Below, one piece after another: positions 34,661 to 42,698 of a stretch of DNA of 49,450 bases. The DNA lies in assembly GCA_958448705.1 (NCBI GenBank), contig CAUDEY010000014.1:1-49450 (forward strand), read 5' to 3'. Origin of the DNA: UMGS1322 sp900550765. Its GTDB lineage: Bacteria > Bacillota > Clostridia > Christensenellales > QALW01. The first letter of the stretch is position 1. Each line of letters begins with the position of its first letter. A program made the translations under genes and the position numbers. The notes under the pieces were generated by a model. It worked only from the letters and a program-made list of their open reading frames with translations, was not told the DNA's origin and made no database searches.

Positions 34661-35506
34661 ATGAAAAAAAATATATTATCTCTTTTAAGCTATCTTTTAC
34701 TTTCTCTGTTTTTACTGACCGCCTGCGGAAAAGATACTATTACAGAAATTTCTCCTTCCGCAACAGCCAATCATCAAGTTTCTTCAAGATCCCAGTCACC
34801 GCATCATGAAACAACTTTTGAGGATATGGCAGCATTTCTAAACACAGTGAATGCCGATACCTTTGAAAACGGGAATTTTAAGGATATTATTGAACGGGTA
34901 AAAAATGAGGGCTATATCGTTCAGCCATATTTCGATGGTAAACCGGCTGTTTTGAGAAATACGGATGATGACGGCGATGTACTGCTTTTTCCGCGATATA
35001 ATAATGTAAAAGTTCCGCCTAAGTTCATGTATCATTTAATCGACGAAGAAATTAGCTATCGTGTAGACGTCATGTATATTGATGAACAATTTATATCAGC
35101 AGCACAAAGCAATGGCTATTTAGGCGTGTGTTCTGCTCGTGACGAACAAACACTTGATGAAATAAAAGGAGATTCGACTATAACACACTATGTACTTACC
35201 ATTGACGGCTCTGAAAGAAATGTGACAGTAATCACTTATACGGATGGTCAATCCTATGGAGAATTTGTTTGGGATAAATATTTAATACGCGTACGGGGTG
35301 ATTTGCTTACCGCCAACGACTCCTATACGAATATCAACTTGGATCTTCTCCCCCACCTCAGCTTTGAAAAGATGCCGCTGAATTCTTCCACAACCACACC
35401 GCCCATAGACTCTGCTACCCCGCAGCCAAGCGAAAGCCTGCAAACGACGCCCTCTACAACCGCCCCGGAAAGTACGGCTCTTCCTGCTGCCGTACCGGAG
35501 AAATAA
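34661..35506 (+). CDS. Lipoprotein with one copy of an unrecognised ~185-residue domain
   Basis: 281 residues. The signal peptide ends in lipobox LTAC with Cys22. A Ser/His-rich linker leads to one globular domain (about 51-240) beginning TFEDMAAFLNTVNADTFENG, with landmarks GYIVQPYFDGKPA, FMYHL, SYGEFVWDKYLIRVRGDL and ending HLSFEKMPL. The C-terminal 40 residues are a Ser/Thr/Pro-rich tail, possibly a spacer. The same domain occurs twice in the next gene. AAAGGAG precedes the ATG, 15 bases after the protease stop, so it is co-transcribed with the protease. I do not recognise the domain. Confidence 0.65.
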   Translation: MKKNILSLLSYLLLSLFLLTACGKDTITEISPSATANHQVSSRSQSPHHETTFEDMAAFLNTVNADTFENGNFKDIIERVKNEGYIVQPYFDGKPAVLRNTDDDGDVLLFPRYNNVKVPPKFMYHLIDEEISYRVDVMYIDEQFISAAQSNGYLGVCSARDEQTLDEIKGDSTITHYVLTIDGSERNVTVITYTDGQSYGEFVWDKYLIRVRGDLLTANDSYTNINLDLLPHLSFEKMPLNSSTTTPPIDSATPQPSESLQTTPSTTAPESTALPAAVPEK

Positions 35507-35514
35507 CAACTTCT

Positions 35515-35541
35515 ACCGCCGCAATCTGCGGCGGTTTTTTT
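35515..35541 (+). terminator. Terminator after the first lipoprotein gene
   Basis: Stem ACCGCCGCA/TGCGGCGGT with a 3-base loop, then seven T. It ends the protease-lipoprotein transcript. Confidence 0.92.
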
Positions 35542-35546
35542 CACTA

Positions 35547-35575
35547 TTGACTTTTAAAAATGAATTTGCTATGAT
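35547..35575 (+). promoter_or_regulatory. Promoter for the tandem-domain lipoprotein
   Basis: TTGACT, a 17-base spacer and TATGAT on the plus strand, immediately after the terminator. The leader to the ATG at 35651 is about 70 bases. Confidence 0.7.
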
Positions 35576-35650
35576 AAAATCGCAGTAATTTGAATGGATA
35601 AATTCATCAAAATTCATGTCATATTCTATTTTTATACAGGGGGAATATTT

Positions 35651-36988
35651 ATGAAAAAGAATGTTTGGCGCCTGACCGCAATCGCTTTACTGCTCACCTT
35701 TCTTTTATCCGCCTGCGAAGAAAGCCCTGCCGCGTCCCCTACGCCGCAAATCGGCTGCGGCGGTTTTCCGCCCCCGCAGCAACCGTACGGAGTAGCAACC
35801 TTTGAGGATATGGTGGCCTTTTTAAACACCGTAAACGCCAATGTATTCGAAGCCGGAAATTTTAAAGAAATTATCGACCGTACCCGGGCCGATGGGTATA
35901 TTCTCCGCCCGTATTTTGATAATAAACCCGCTTCCCTGAATAACACGGGCGAAAATAGGAATGTGCTGCTTTGCCCGCGTTATGACAACGGAAAAATTCC
36001 ACCGGGCTTTATGTATCATTTGCGGGAAGGAAAACAAAAATACCGGATTGAAATTACATATATTGAAGAAGAATTCGTCTATGCCGCAGAAGAAAACGGT
36101 TTTGCCGGATTTTACGCCGCCCGGAATCCGCAAGCAACGTCCAAAACACTGTCACTCCCGCATACCACGGTTACAATCGGCGGTATAGAAAAGAATGTAA
36201 CCATTACCAACGGCTCCGGCAATTCTCCCTATGGGGAATTTGTTTGGGATAAATATCTGATACGCATCTCCGGGGATCTATTTACCACCGGCCGGCCGGA
36301 CGCGGCGCTCAACACAGACCTTTTTTCGCATATCAGCTTTCGGAAAATACGGCTGAATCCAGAGCCTTTTTGGCCATCCTCTCCCCGATACGGACAAACG
36401 GATATTCCCATACCGCACCAGGAGCACGATGTTAAAGCGATGGCTGCCTTTCTGCATACAGCGGATGCAGAAACCTTTCAGGAAGGCCGTTTAAAAACCT
36501 TGATTTCCCAGGCCCAGGCGGACGGCTACATCCTTGAGCCGTATTTTGACGGAAAACCAACCTATCTTGCAGAAAACGGCTATATCACACTTGCACCCGC
36601 CTATTTTGAAGGCGATATCCCCATGCTGGTCTACCCCTGTTTAGACGGCGAGCTCTTTTTATACTACGTGCAGATTTACTACCTGCCCGAGCATCTGCTG
36701 CCCATTGCCAAAGAGGGCGGCGCCTTGGCTTTGTATGCCAATATGCCGGATACACCAAAAGAAGAGCTGACCGGATACAAAGCAACCGAATATCAAACAG
36801 AAAATTACTGTTTTACCATCGTAACAGCGCCCGAAGCCAAAAGTTCTTATGCAGAAATTTTATTGGAAGATACCTATTTAATTCAAATTTTCGGTGATAA
36901 AGCGTCTCATGATCATACCGCGCATAATTCTATATTACCGGAAATTTTGAATCATCTCTCTTTTCAAAAGCACGCTTTCGCTACGTAA
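35651..36988 (+). CDS. Lipoprotein with two tandem copies of the same unrecognised domain
   Basis: 445 residues. Signal peptide with lipobox LSAC, Cys22. A Pro-rich linker is followed by copy 1 (residues 50-232: TFEDMVAFLNTVNANVFEAG to HISFRK) and copy 2 (258-440: DVKAMAAFLHTADAETFQEG to HLSFQK). Copy 1 is closer to the single copy in the upstream lipoprotein; copy 2 has drifted. Shared landmarks are A-F-L-x-T, F-x-x-G-x-[FL]-K, DGYI-x-x-PYFD-x-KP and a late Y-[GA]-E. The frame opens at 35594, but GGGGGA lies 6 bases before the ATG at 35651. Extracellular and membrane-bound; function unknown. Confidence 0.65.
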   Translation: MKKNVWRLTAIALLLTFLLSACEESPAASPTPQIGCGGFPPPQQPYGVATFEDMVAFLNTVNANVFEAGNFKEIIDRTRADGYILRPYFDNKPASLNNTGENRNVLLCPRYDNGKIPPGFMYHLREGKQKYRIEITYIEEEFVYAAEENGFAGFYAARNPQATSKTLSLPHTTVTIGGIEKNVTITNGSGNSPYGEFVWDKYLIRISGDLFTTGRPDAALNTDLFSHISFRKIRLNPEPFWPSSPRYGQTDIPIPHQEHDVKAMAAFLHTADAETFQEGRLKTLISQAQADGYILEPYFDGKPTYLAENGYITLAPAYFEGDIPMLVYPCLDGELFLYYVQIYYLPEHLLPIAKEGGALALYANMPDTPKEELTGYKATEYQTENYCFTIVTAPEAKSSYAEILLEDTYLIQIFGDKASHDHTAHNSILPEILNHLSFQKHAFAT

Positions 36989-37034
36989 CCGTGTTGAAGA
37001 GGATTTTTCTTCTCCGCCTGCCAAGTTTTTTGTA

Positions 37035-37062
37035 ATATTTTATTTTTGCCTTTCATAGTAGT
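37035..37062 (+). promoter_or_regulatory. Sigma-E-type promoter of spoIVA
   Basis: ATATT at 37035-37039, a 14-base spacer and CATAGTAG from 37054 fit the mother-cell sigma-E pattern (ATATT-N14-CATAnnnT). B. subtilis spoIVA is known to use sigma-E. No vegetative promoter is seen here. Confidence 0.6.
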
Positions 37063-37097
37063 TAATGTGCAGCAAAAAACGGTAAGGAGGAATAGAT

Positions 37098-38573
37098 GTG
37101 GAACAATTTGATTTATACAAAGATATTTCCCAGCGTACGAACGGTGATATTTATATTGGCGTAGTGGGCCCTGTCAGAAGCGGCAAATCCACCTTTATAA
37201 AAAAGTTCATGGATCTTCAGGTTCTGCCCAACATCGACGATGAGAATGAAAAAATACGTACCATGGATGAACTTCCGCAAAGTGCCAGCGGAAAAACGAT
37301 TATGACCACCCAGCCGAAGTTTGTTCCCAATGAAGCAGTAAAGATCGATCTGGATGAGCATACTTCTTTCAATGTACGGCTTGTTGACTGCGTAGGATAC
37401 CTGATTGACGGAATCCTTGGCCATACGGAGGACGATATGCCCCGGATGGTGCGTACCCCTTGGTCGGAAGAAGAAATGCCCTTTGAGCGCGCCGCGGAAA
37501 TCGGTACACAAAAAGTAATCCGTGATCACAGTACTATCGGCGTGGTAGTTACCAGTGACGGCAGCTTTACCGGCCTGCCTCGCAGCAGTTACATTGATGC
37601 GGAAGAACGAGTCATCAGTGAGCTGAAAGATTTAGGTAAGCCGTTTATCGTAATCCTAAATACCACGGAACCTTATTCAGTAGATACGCAAAAACTTCAG
37701 CTGGCATTAGAAGAAAAATACGGGATTCCCGTAATTCCTTCGGATGTATCACAAATGGAACTCTCCGATATTCAGGCGATTTTGGAGCGCGTGCTGTTTG
37801 AATTCCCGCTGCGGGAAATGCGCATCAAAATTCCTACCTGGATCCAGGCTCTGCCGGCAGAGCATCCGCTGATGCAGGAAATCTTCTCCTCTCTTTCCTT
37901 TGGCGGAGACGTTATCAAAATGCGGGATTACACTACCCTGCTCTCTGCCTTCGAAAGCAGTGAGAACGTTCGCAGTCTTTCTCTCGACCAGGTTCTATTA
38001 GGGGAAGGCGCCGTATGCTATAACTTAGAGGTAAAACCGGACCTCTTCTACAAAACCTTAGGAGAAGAATGTGGTTGTGAAATCAAGGGAGATTATCATT
38101 TAATTGCTTTGATGCGGGATCTGATCCGTGCTAAAAAAGAATATGACCGCATTGCCGAAGCTTTGGAGCAAGTGCGTACTACCGGCTATGGCGTAGTTTC
38201 TCCCTCCATGGAAGAAATGACGTTAGAAGAACCTGAGATCGTACGCCGCGGCGGACATTTCGGCGTTAAGCTCAAAGCCAGCGCACCCAGTCTGCACTTG
38301 ATGCAGGTAAAAATCAACACGGAAGTAAATCCGATCGTAGGCAGTGAAAAGCAAAGTGAAGATCTGGTAAAATATTTAATGAGCGAGTTTGAAAGCGATC
38401 CTACAAGGATTTGGGAAAGCAATATGTTCGGAAAAAGTCTGCATGAGCTGGTAATGGAAGGGTTAGAAACCAAGCTTGCCAATATGCCTCTGGAGGCACA
38501 GGCAAAAATGCAGCGTACGATGGAACGGATCGTAAACGACGGCGGCGGCGGATTGATCTGCATCCTCCTTTAA
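37098..38573 (+). CDS. spoIVA: Stage IV sporulation protein A, coat morphogenetic ATPase
   Basis: Mother-cell ATPase that polymerises on the forespore surface as the base of the spore coat and helps cortex assembly. The start EQFDLYKDISQRTNGDIYIG and Walker A GPVRSGKS at 24-31 are diagnostic, and the C-terminal GGGGLICILL tail that targets the protein to the forespore is intact. At 491 residues it is full length. The start codon is GTG at 37098 with AAGGAGG 7 bases upstream; an ATG at 37096 is out of frame. Single gene with its own terminator. Confidence 0.97.
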   Translation: MEQFDLYKDISQRTNGDIYIGVVGPVRSGKSTFIKKFMDLQVLPNIDDENEKIRTMDELPQSASGKTIMTTQPKFVPNEAVKIDLDEHTSFNVRLVDCVGYLIDGILGHTEDDMPRMVRTPWSEEEMPFERAAEIGTQKVIRDHSTIGVVVTSDGSFTGLPRSSYIDAEERVISELKDLGKPFIVILNTTEPYSVDTQKLQLALEEKYGIPVIPSDVSQMELSDIQAILERVLFEFPLREMRIKIPTWIQALPAEHPLMQEIFSSLSFGGDVIKMRDYTTLLSAFESSENVRSLSLDQVLLGEGAVCYNLEVKPDLFYKTLGEECGCEIKGDYHLIALMRDLIRAKKEYDRIAEALEQVRTTGYGVVSPSMEEMTLEEPEIVRRGGHFGVKLKASAPSLHLMQVKINTEVNPIVGSEKQSEDLVKYLMSEFESDPTRIWESNMFGKSLHELVMEGLETKLANMPLEAQAKMQRTMERIVNDGGGGLICILL

Positions 38574-38576
38574 CCA

Positions 38577-38606
38577 AAAGCACCGGCAACTTTTGCCGGT
38601 GTTTTG
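38577..38606 (+). terminator. Terminator of spoIVA
   Basis: Stem CACCGGCA/TGCCGGTG with a 5-base loop, followed by TTTTG, starting 7 bases after the stop. Confidence 0.88.
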
Positions 38607-38870
38607 TGGTATTTTTGTTCAGTTTCAGCAAAGAAACGGCATTTTTATACGATGATTCAATATGAATACGGCGAAGCCTTAGTTATTAGATGCAAATATT
38701 GTAAAGGGGAGAACATCCTAAAGACTAACGCGGCTGCTCAAAAACTCGCTTAAACATCAAATCGTACCGCCAATATAAAAATACCGGTATCTTTTAAGCC
38801 TTGATTTCAGCCAAGAAATGCACTGAAATGCTTCAAATTTTTCTATTCCGTCTTTCCATTGATTCAAACA
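38607..38870. other. Spacer between spoIVA and the surface protein gene
   Basis: No convincing gene. A 33-codon plus-strand frame at 38652-38753 contains CKYC but has no ribosome binding site. A ten-base palindrome ATACCGGTAT occurs near 38785. Confidence 0.5.
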
Positions 38871-38907
38871 AAAAGGCGGAAATGAATCGATCATTTCCAC
38901 CTTTTTT
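38871..38907 (-). terminator. Bidirectional terminator of the surface protein gene
   Basis: A long stem (about 14 pairs with one mismatch) built from AAAGGCGGAAATGA and TCATTTCCACCTTT, with T runs on both sides. It ends transcription of the minus-strand gene at 38917 and any read-through from spoIVA. Confidence 0.85.
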
Positions 38908-38916
38908 CTCGTTTAT

Positions 38917-41900
38917 TTATTTTTGGGTTAACTTTTTACGTTTAGTAAAACTAATTCCAAAACTCATGCCGCTGCTGATAAGTAGCAAAATCCCCCACAG
39001 CCAAATATTGCTGTTATCGCCCGTCTGTGAAGAATCAGCCTTAAGTGCGGCCAATGCCGCCTTAGCATCGCCCAAGATCTGTTTTGCCTCACCGCTGACA
39101 AGAGATTTTTCATAGGCAGAAAGATCGTTATAAGCCGTGTCAGCCGCCCGGATAGCCGCTTCATCCTTTTCAGTAATTCTTTTAGGCAGATTGTTGATTT
39201 TATTTTCAATAGTCTCAACAGCATCCAGAACTTTCCGCGCTTCATCAATCCGATCAATTTCAGCTTGAATCGCGTCCTTTTCTTCATCAGTAAAGTTATC
39301 TCCATTTTCTTCTAACGCTTTAACAAGGTCGGCTTTTGCGTTCTCCAAAGCAGTTTTATCTTCCTTCTTTACAGTATCAGCTGTAATATCCTTAACTTTT
39401 TCAATATTTTCAGTTTTTACAGAATTGGAAACATCATAAATAACAGCAAGGAGATCATCGCATTTATCAATGAATGCCTGCAATTCTGCTTTTTCTTCAT
39501 CCGAAGCAAGAGCCATCTCCGCGTTTACCAGGGTCTCCTTAAAAGCCTCAATATCCGCTTTATTATCGCTTGTTACGTTCTCAGCTGTAATGTCTTTAAT
39601 TGGGGAAATATCAGGCGCGACCGTATACCGGATAGATTCTGTTCCGGTAAAGTTTCCTGTACCGGTTACCGTCAGCACGTACACACCGACGTTCGTTGCC
39701 GTATTGCCGGAAACGCTGTAAGTTACAGTCAAATGATCAAGCGTATTTATGGAAAAATCCTGTGTCTGCTCTTCACCGGTATACATCAATGCGTTGCCAA
39801 GCGTAAGCTTTACACCCTTGATATTTTTCGGGGTAATCTCTCCTACCTCACCGCTTACCGTGGCATTAGTCAGCTTATAGTTATCTTTCGCAGCGCCGCT
39901 AAGGATGATATCCGCCGCAATTACCTTCGTAGTGCCTGCATTTTCGTTATCATAAGTATAAGCAGCCGTTGCGCCGACCTCATCATTCGAAACAATACCG
40001 TCTAAAGCAATCGATAAATGATGATCCGCCGGAACTGCATTGGTACCGTCATAAACTTTCGTTACAGTACCGGTCAAAATGGGGGTCAGCTCCTTCTGTG
40101 CAATTGTAAAAGTCGTTTCGGCGCTAAAAGCCTCGTACAAATCATTGACTTCAAACGTAACGGTTAACTTATAACTGCCTGCACAAACAGGCGCCGCCTC
40201 ACTCGTATATCCCTTTCCATCGGTAGATTCATAGAGATACCTTACTTTAATATTGCCATGGGTAGCACTTTGTACCACAGGCGCATTTGCAGCGTCGCCA
40301 TAGGTCCAGCCGGCAACGGTCACCGTACCGGATCCCGTACCCTTTTTCACGGTAAGGGTTGCGGTTGCTTCGCCCGAGGCATACAGTCCGGCAGCTTCCG
40401 TTGTCAGTTTAATACAGATTGTACCAGTCTTAGTAACCGTCAATATATTTCCATTCAGTACCCCTGCACCGGTACCGCCTTCTATGATTTCATAGGAGGC
40501 CGCTCCGGCATTACCGTCAATCGTAAACATCTGCGATACATCATAAGAACTGCCGTTATATGTAATTGTTTTATTCGTACCGCTGCTGCTTACAGGAACC
40601 TCATCAACCGGCACTGCACAGAAATATCTCCAAGCAGACTTTTCTGGCAGACTGGTCTCCTGAATGTAATAATTGGGTACGGCTGCCGCTTCGGTTGCTC
40701 CCGCCCGTACCATATAGGCTTTGCCCTCCGCGGGCTTTACCGTAAATGTATCATACAATACCTTTGCATTGAGAGATGTCGCGGTAAGCTTGGCGGTATT
40801 CTGAATTGTTGTTACACCGTAAACGGCATAACTCAGATCTTCTGTAATCGTCAACGAACTATTGCCGGATAAATGAAGAAAATCGGCATAAACAGAGCGA
40901 TATGCCCCGTTAATTTTTACCTCGGTCTCATCGGAAATATTGACGGTGCCATCGGTGATATCATATAATCCGTATATTTTAGAACCGGTTATATCAATGT
41001 TAACTTTTGTATTGGCACAAATATCAAGTGTGGAATCGAAGCGAAGCGCATACTGGCTGTATGTGGATTCGCAATTAATTTTTATATTTACCTGCGCATT
41101 GTCGGTAATTTTTGTAATGCCGCCGCTGATAGCATCCTCCTTTGTAAACATATCCACAAACGCATTTTTTTCAATAAGCAATTCTCCGGCATTAATGGCA
41201 TATTCAAGAATTGCAGCCGTTTTATTGTTCGCATCACCGCCGTATATCTTCAGTTTTGCCGAATCCGTAATCGTTATTTTTCCATTGTCCGACGAATACA
41301 ACCCTCTGTCGCCCTCTGTAATATGCATATCGGTTTGGCCGCTGAGCGTAAGCGAATTGCCTCTGCCGCTGCATATCATATAACCATCGTCATTTTTAAG
41401 CCAAAACGTTCCGCCGGAAATAGATATTCCTATCCCGTAAATGGCATATTCAACCGTATCTATAGTAATGATAGGCATTCCGCTGATAGACACAGCACCT
41501 TCTTTGTAATAAATAGCGTGCATAGTGCAACTGCTGATATGTATATTGATATTTCCAGTAATTTCAAGCATCTCAGATGTTGAATACGTGATACAGGCAA
41601 TTCCATATTTTACATTGGAGATATTAAGCTGCCCTTCATCTATACTGGTAATCTTCACGGGCGTTTTATTGGATACATCAACACCGGTATCTGCCGATAC
41701 AAGATTGTTTACCCCGGAAAAATACATCGTTATTTTTTCGCTGCCCTGTGCAGTAATCGCTTCATTTTTAGCCGTTTCAATGTAAATATTTTTAAAGGTA
41801 ACCGCAGCCTGACCATTCTTGCTGTCAACCACAATAACCTCGGCCGTCTTTTCTACGCCCTCTTTCATGCTGACGATAACAGGAACAGCCGTCTGAATCG

Positions 41901-42105
41901 TCAGTTTTCCTTCCGTATAGACATAGTCCGTATTTTCAACGAGCGCATCAGAGCCATTGGCGGGAGCAATGGTAAAATCCCCAACGGTCTTCACGCCCTC
42001 TTCCGCAAAAGCTGTTATAAAAGAAAAAGATATACAAGTCAATATCAATGCAAGGCAGAGACAAAAGCTCAAAAAATTTCTTGTAATTTTGATTTTCCCG
42101 TTCAT
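38917..42105 (-). CDS. Large surface protein: beta-helix, Ig-like/YDG and helical-repeat domains, sortase-like C-terminus
   Basis: 1062 residues. A signal peptide ends at AFA (about 34). Residues about 60-460 are short beta-rich repeats resembling a right-handed beta-helix or carbohydrate-binding (DUF4353/Cthe_2159-like) fold: ISGMPIITIDTVEYAIYG, ITDSAKLKIYGG, ISDETEVKINGA. An Ig-like region (about 525-680), then a YDG-type repeat (KVYDGTNAV) and an MBG-like repeat (YTGEEQTQDFSI). Two or three FIVAR-like helical repeats (about 850-1015) follow. The end SSQTGDNSN, a hydrophobic stretch and TKRKK form a sorting signal, but the usual Pro of LPxTG/PxTG is missing. Probably cell-wall attached adhesin or glycan binder. 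AAGGAG precedes the ATG. Confidence 0.75.
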   Translation of the reverse strand: MNGKIKITRNFLSFCLCLALILTCISFSFITAFAEEGVKTVGDFTIAPANGSDALVENTDYVYTEGKLTIQTAVPVIVSMKEGVEKTAEVIVVDSKNGQAAVTFKNIYIETAKNEAITAQGSEKITMYFSGVNNLVSADTGVDVSNKTPVKITSIDEGQLNISNVKYGIACITYSTSEMLEITGNINIHISSCTMHAIYYKEGAVSISGMPIITIDTVEYAIYGIGISISGGTFWLKNDDGYMICSGRGNSLTLSGQTDMHITEGDRGLYSSDNGKITITDSAKLKIYGGDANNKTAAILEYAINAGELLIEKNAFVDMFTKEDAISGGITKITDNAQVNIKINCESTYSQYALRFDSTLDICANTKVNIDITGSKIYGLYDITDGTVNISDETEVKINGAYRSVYADFLHLSGNSSLTITEDLSYAVYGVTTIQNTAKLTATSLNAKVLYDTFTVKPAEGKAYMVRAGATEAAAVPNYYIQETSLPEKSAWRYFCAVPVDEVPVSSSGTNKTITYNGSSYDVSQMFTIDGNAGAASYEIIEGGTGAGVLNGNILTVTKTGTICIKLTTEAAGLYASGEATATLTVKKGTGSGTVTVAGWTYGDAANAPVVQSATHGNIKVRYLYESTDGKGYTSEAAPVCAGSYKLTVTFEVNDLYEAFSAETTFTIAQKELTPILTGTVTKVYDGTNAVPADHHLSIALDGIVSNDEVGATAAYTYDNENAGTTKVIAADIILSGAAKDNYKLTNATVSGEVGEITPKNIKGVKLTLGNALMYTGEEQTQDFSINTLDHLTVTYSVSGNTATNVGVYVLTVTGTGNFTGTESIRYTVAPDISPIKDITAENVTSDNKADIEAFKETLVNAEMALASDEEKAELQAFIDKCDDLLAVIYDVSNSVKTENIEKVKDITADTVKKEDKTALENAKADLVKALEENGDNFTDEEKDAIQAEIDRIDEARKVLDAVETIENKINNLPKRITEKDEAAIRAADTAYNDLSAYEKSLVSGEAKQILGDAKAALAALKADSSQTGDNSNIWLWGILLLISSGMSFGISFTKRKKLTQK

Positions 42106-42377
42106 AAAATGACCTCTCCTTAAAAAATTAAACCCATGCTATCTTTTTATTCAAACAGACCGTTATGTTAAAATAAGAAACGATACGGCCCTGTGAATAC
42201 GAAGATGCACCATAGAATAAAAGCAAATTTCTTTTTTACGCAGGAACACAAAAACCGTCTGCAACCCAAAGGGCGTCTGCAGCTATCCGTTGGCACAAAA
42301 GAGAGCACAAGTATCCTGCCGATAGATAAATAACCTATCCTTATACTTGTCAACCTTTAAATCTGCTCATTAAATTT
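42106..42377 (-). promoter_or_regulatory. Long attenuator-like 5' leader of the surface protein gene
   Basis: The roughly 270-base leader carries a large hairpin (ACAAGTAT/ATACTTGT, 42307-42314 with 42343-42350) with an inner GATAG/CTATC stem (42321-42325 with 42335-42339). A second CTATC (42283-42287), which reads GATAG in the RNA, can pair with the same partner strand, so two folds exclude each other. Next comes CTGCA-GACG-CCC-TTT-GGG-T-TGCAG (about 42260-42281), followed by GGTTTTTG, a weak terminator. A short frame MSRFKG ends just before the first hairpin. This looks like transcription attenuation; the signal is unknown. Confidence 0.5.
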
Positions 42378-42383
42378 GTTTAG

Positions 42384-42412
42384 ATTATAACATGGTCTGC
42401 GTTATTCCGCAA
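42384..42412 (-). promoter_or_regulatory. Promoter of the surface protein leader
   Basis: TTGCGG, a 17-base spacer and TATAAT on the minus strand; predicted start near 42377, about 270 bases before the start codon. Confidence 0.7.
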
Positions 42413-42698
42413 TGACTTTCTCACACTTTTATCCATTTTCCAAAAAAAGACTATACTTTACTATTTATAAACACAACGGCAGAGGATTCTCCTCCGCCGT
42501 TGTTATAATGGAATATAAAATTCGGTATTTATCATGCCTTCAATGCCTCTGCACTGCTATTCCTTAGCATATCATTTTCCATAAACATTTTCCTGCTTGC
42601 TTTCAACACCTTCCATACAGTTTCTTCTTATTAAAAACTTTTTTTACTGCAAATTCACCGGCCAAGGGAGTCTCGCTCCCCTTGAAAGCCAAAGAGAC
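42413..42698. other. Spacer with two hairpins, no gene
   Basis: A hairpin of ACAACGGC/GCCGTTGT with inner AGGA/TCCT lies at 42473-42503. A second, AAGGGAG/CTCCCCTT with one bulge, lies at 42664-42683, close after the stop of the glycosidase-like gene. Either may end that transcript, although neither has a clean T run. No open frame with a ribosome binding site is seen. Confidence 0.5.

Noticed and set aside
38652..38753. 33-codon plus-strand frame with a CKYC motif
   Set aside because: No ribosome binding site or promoter, and no second metal-binding pair; probably chance.
42168..42353. 61-codon minus-strand frame inside the surface protein leader
   Set aside because: It starts at a TTG without a properly spaced ribosome binding site and its sequence follows the hairpin arms, so the RNA structure explains it better.
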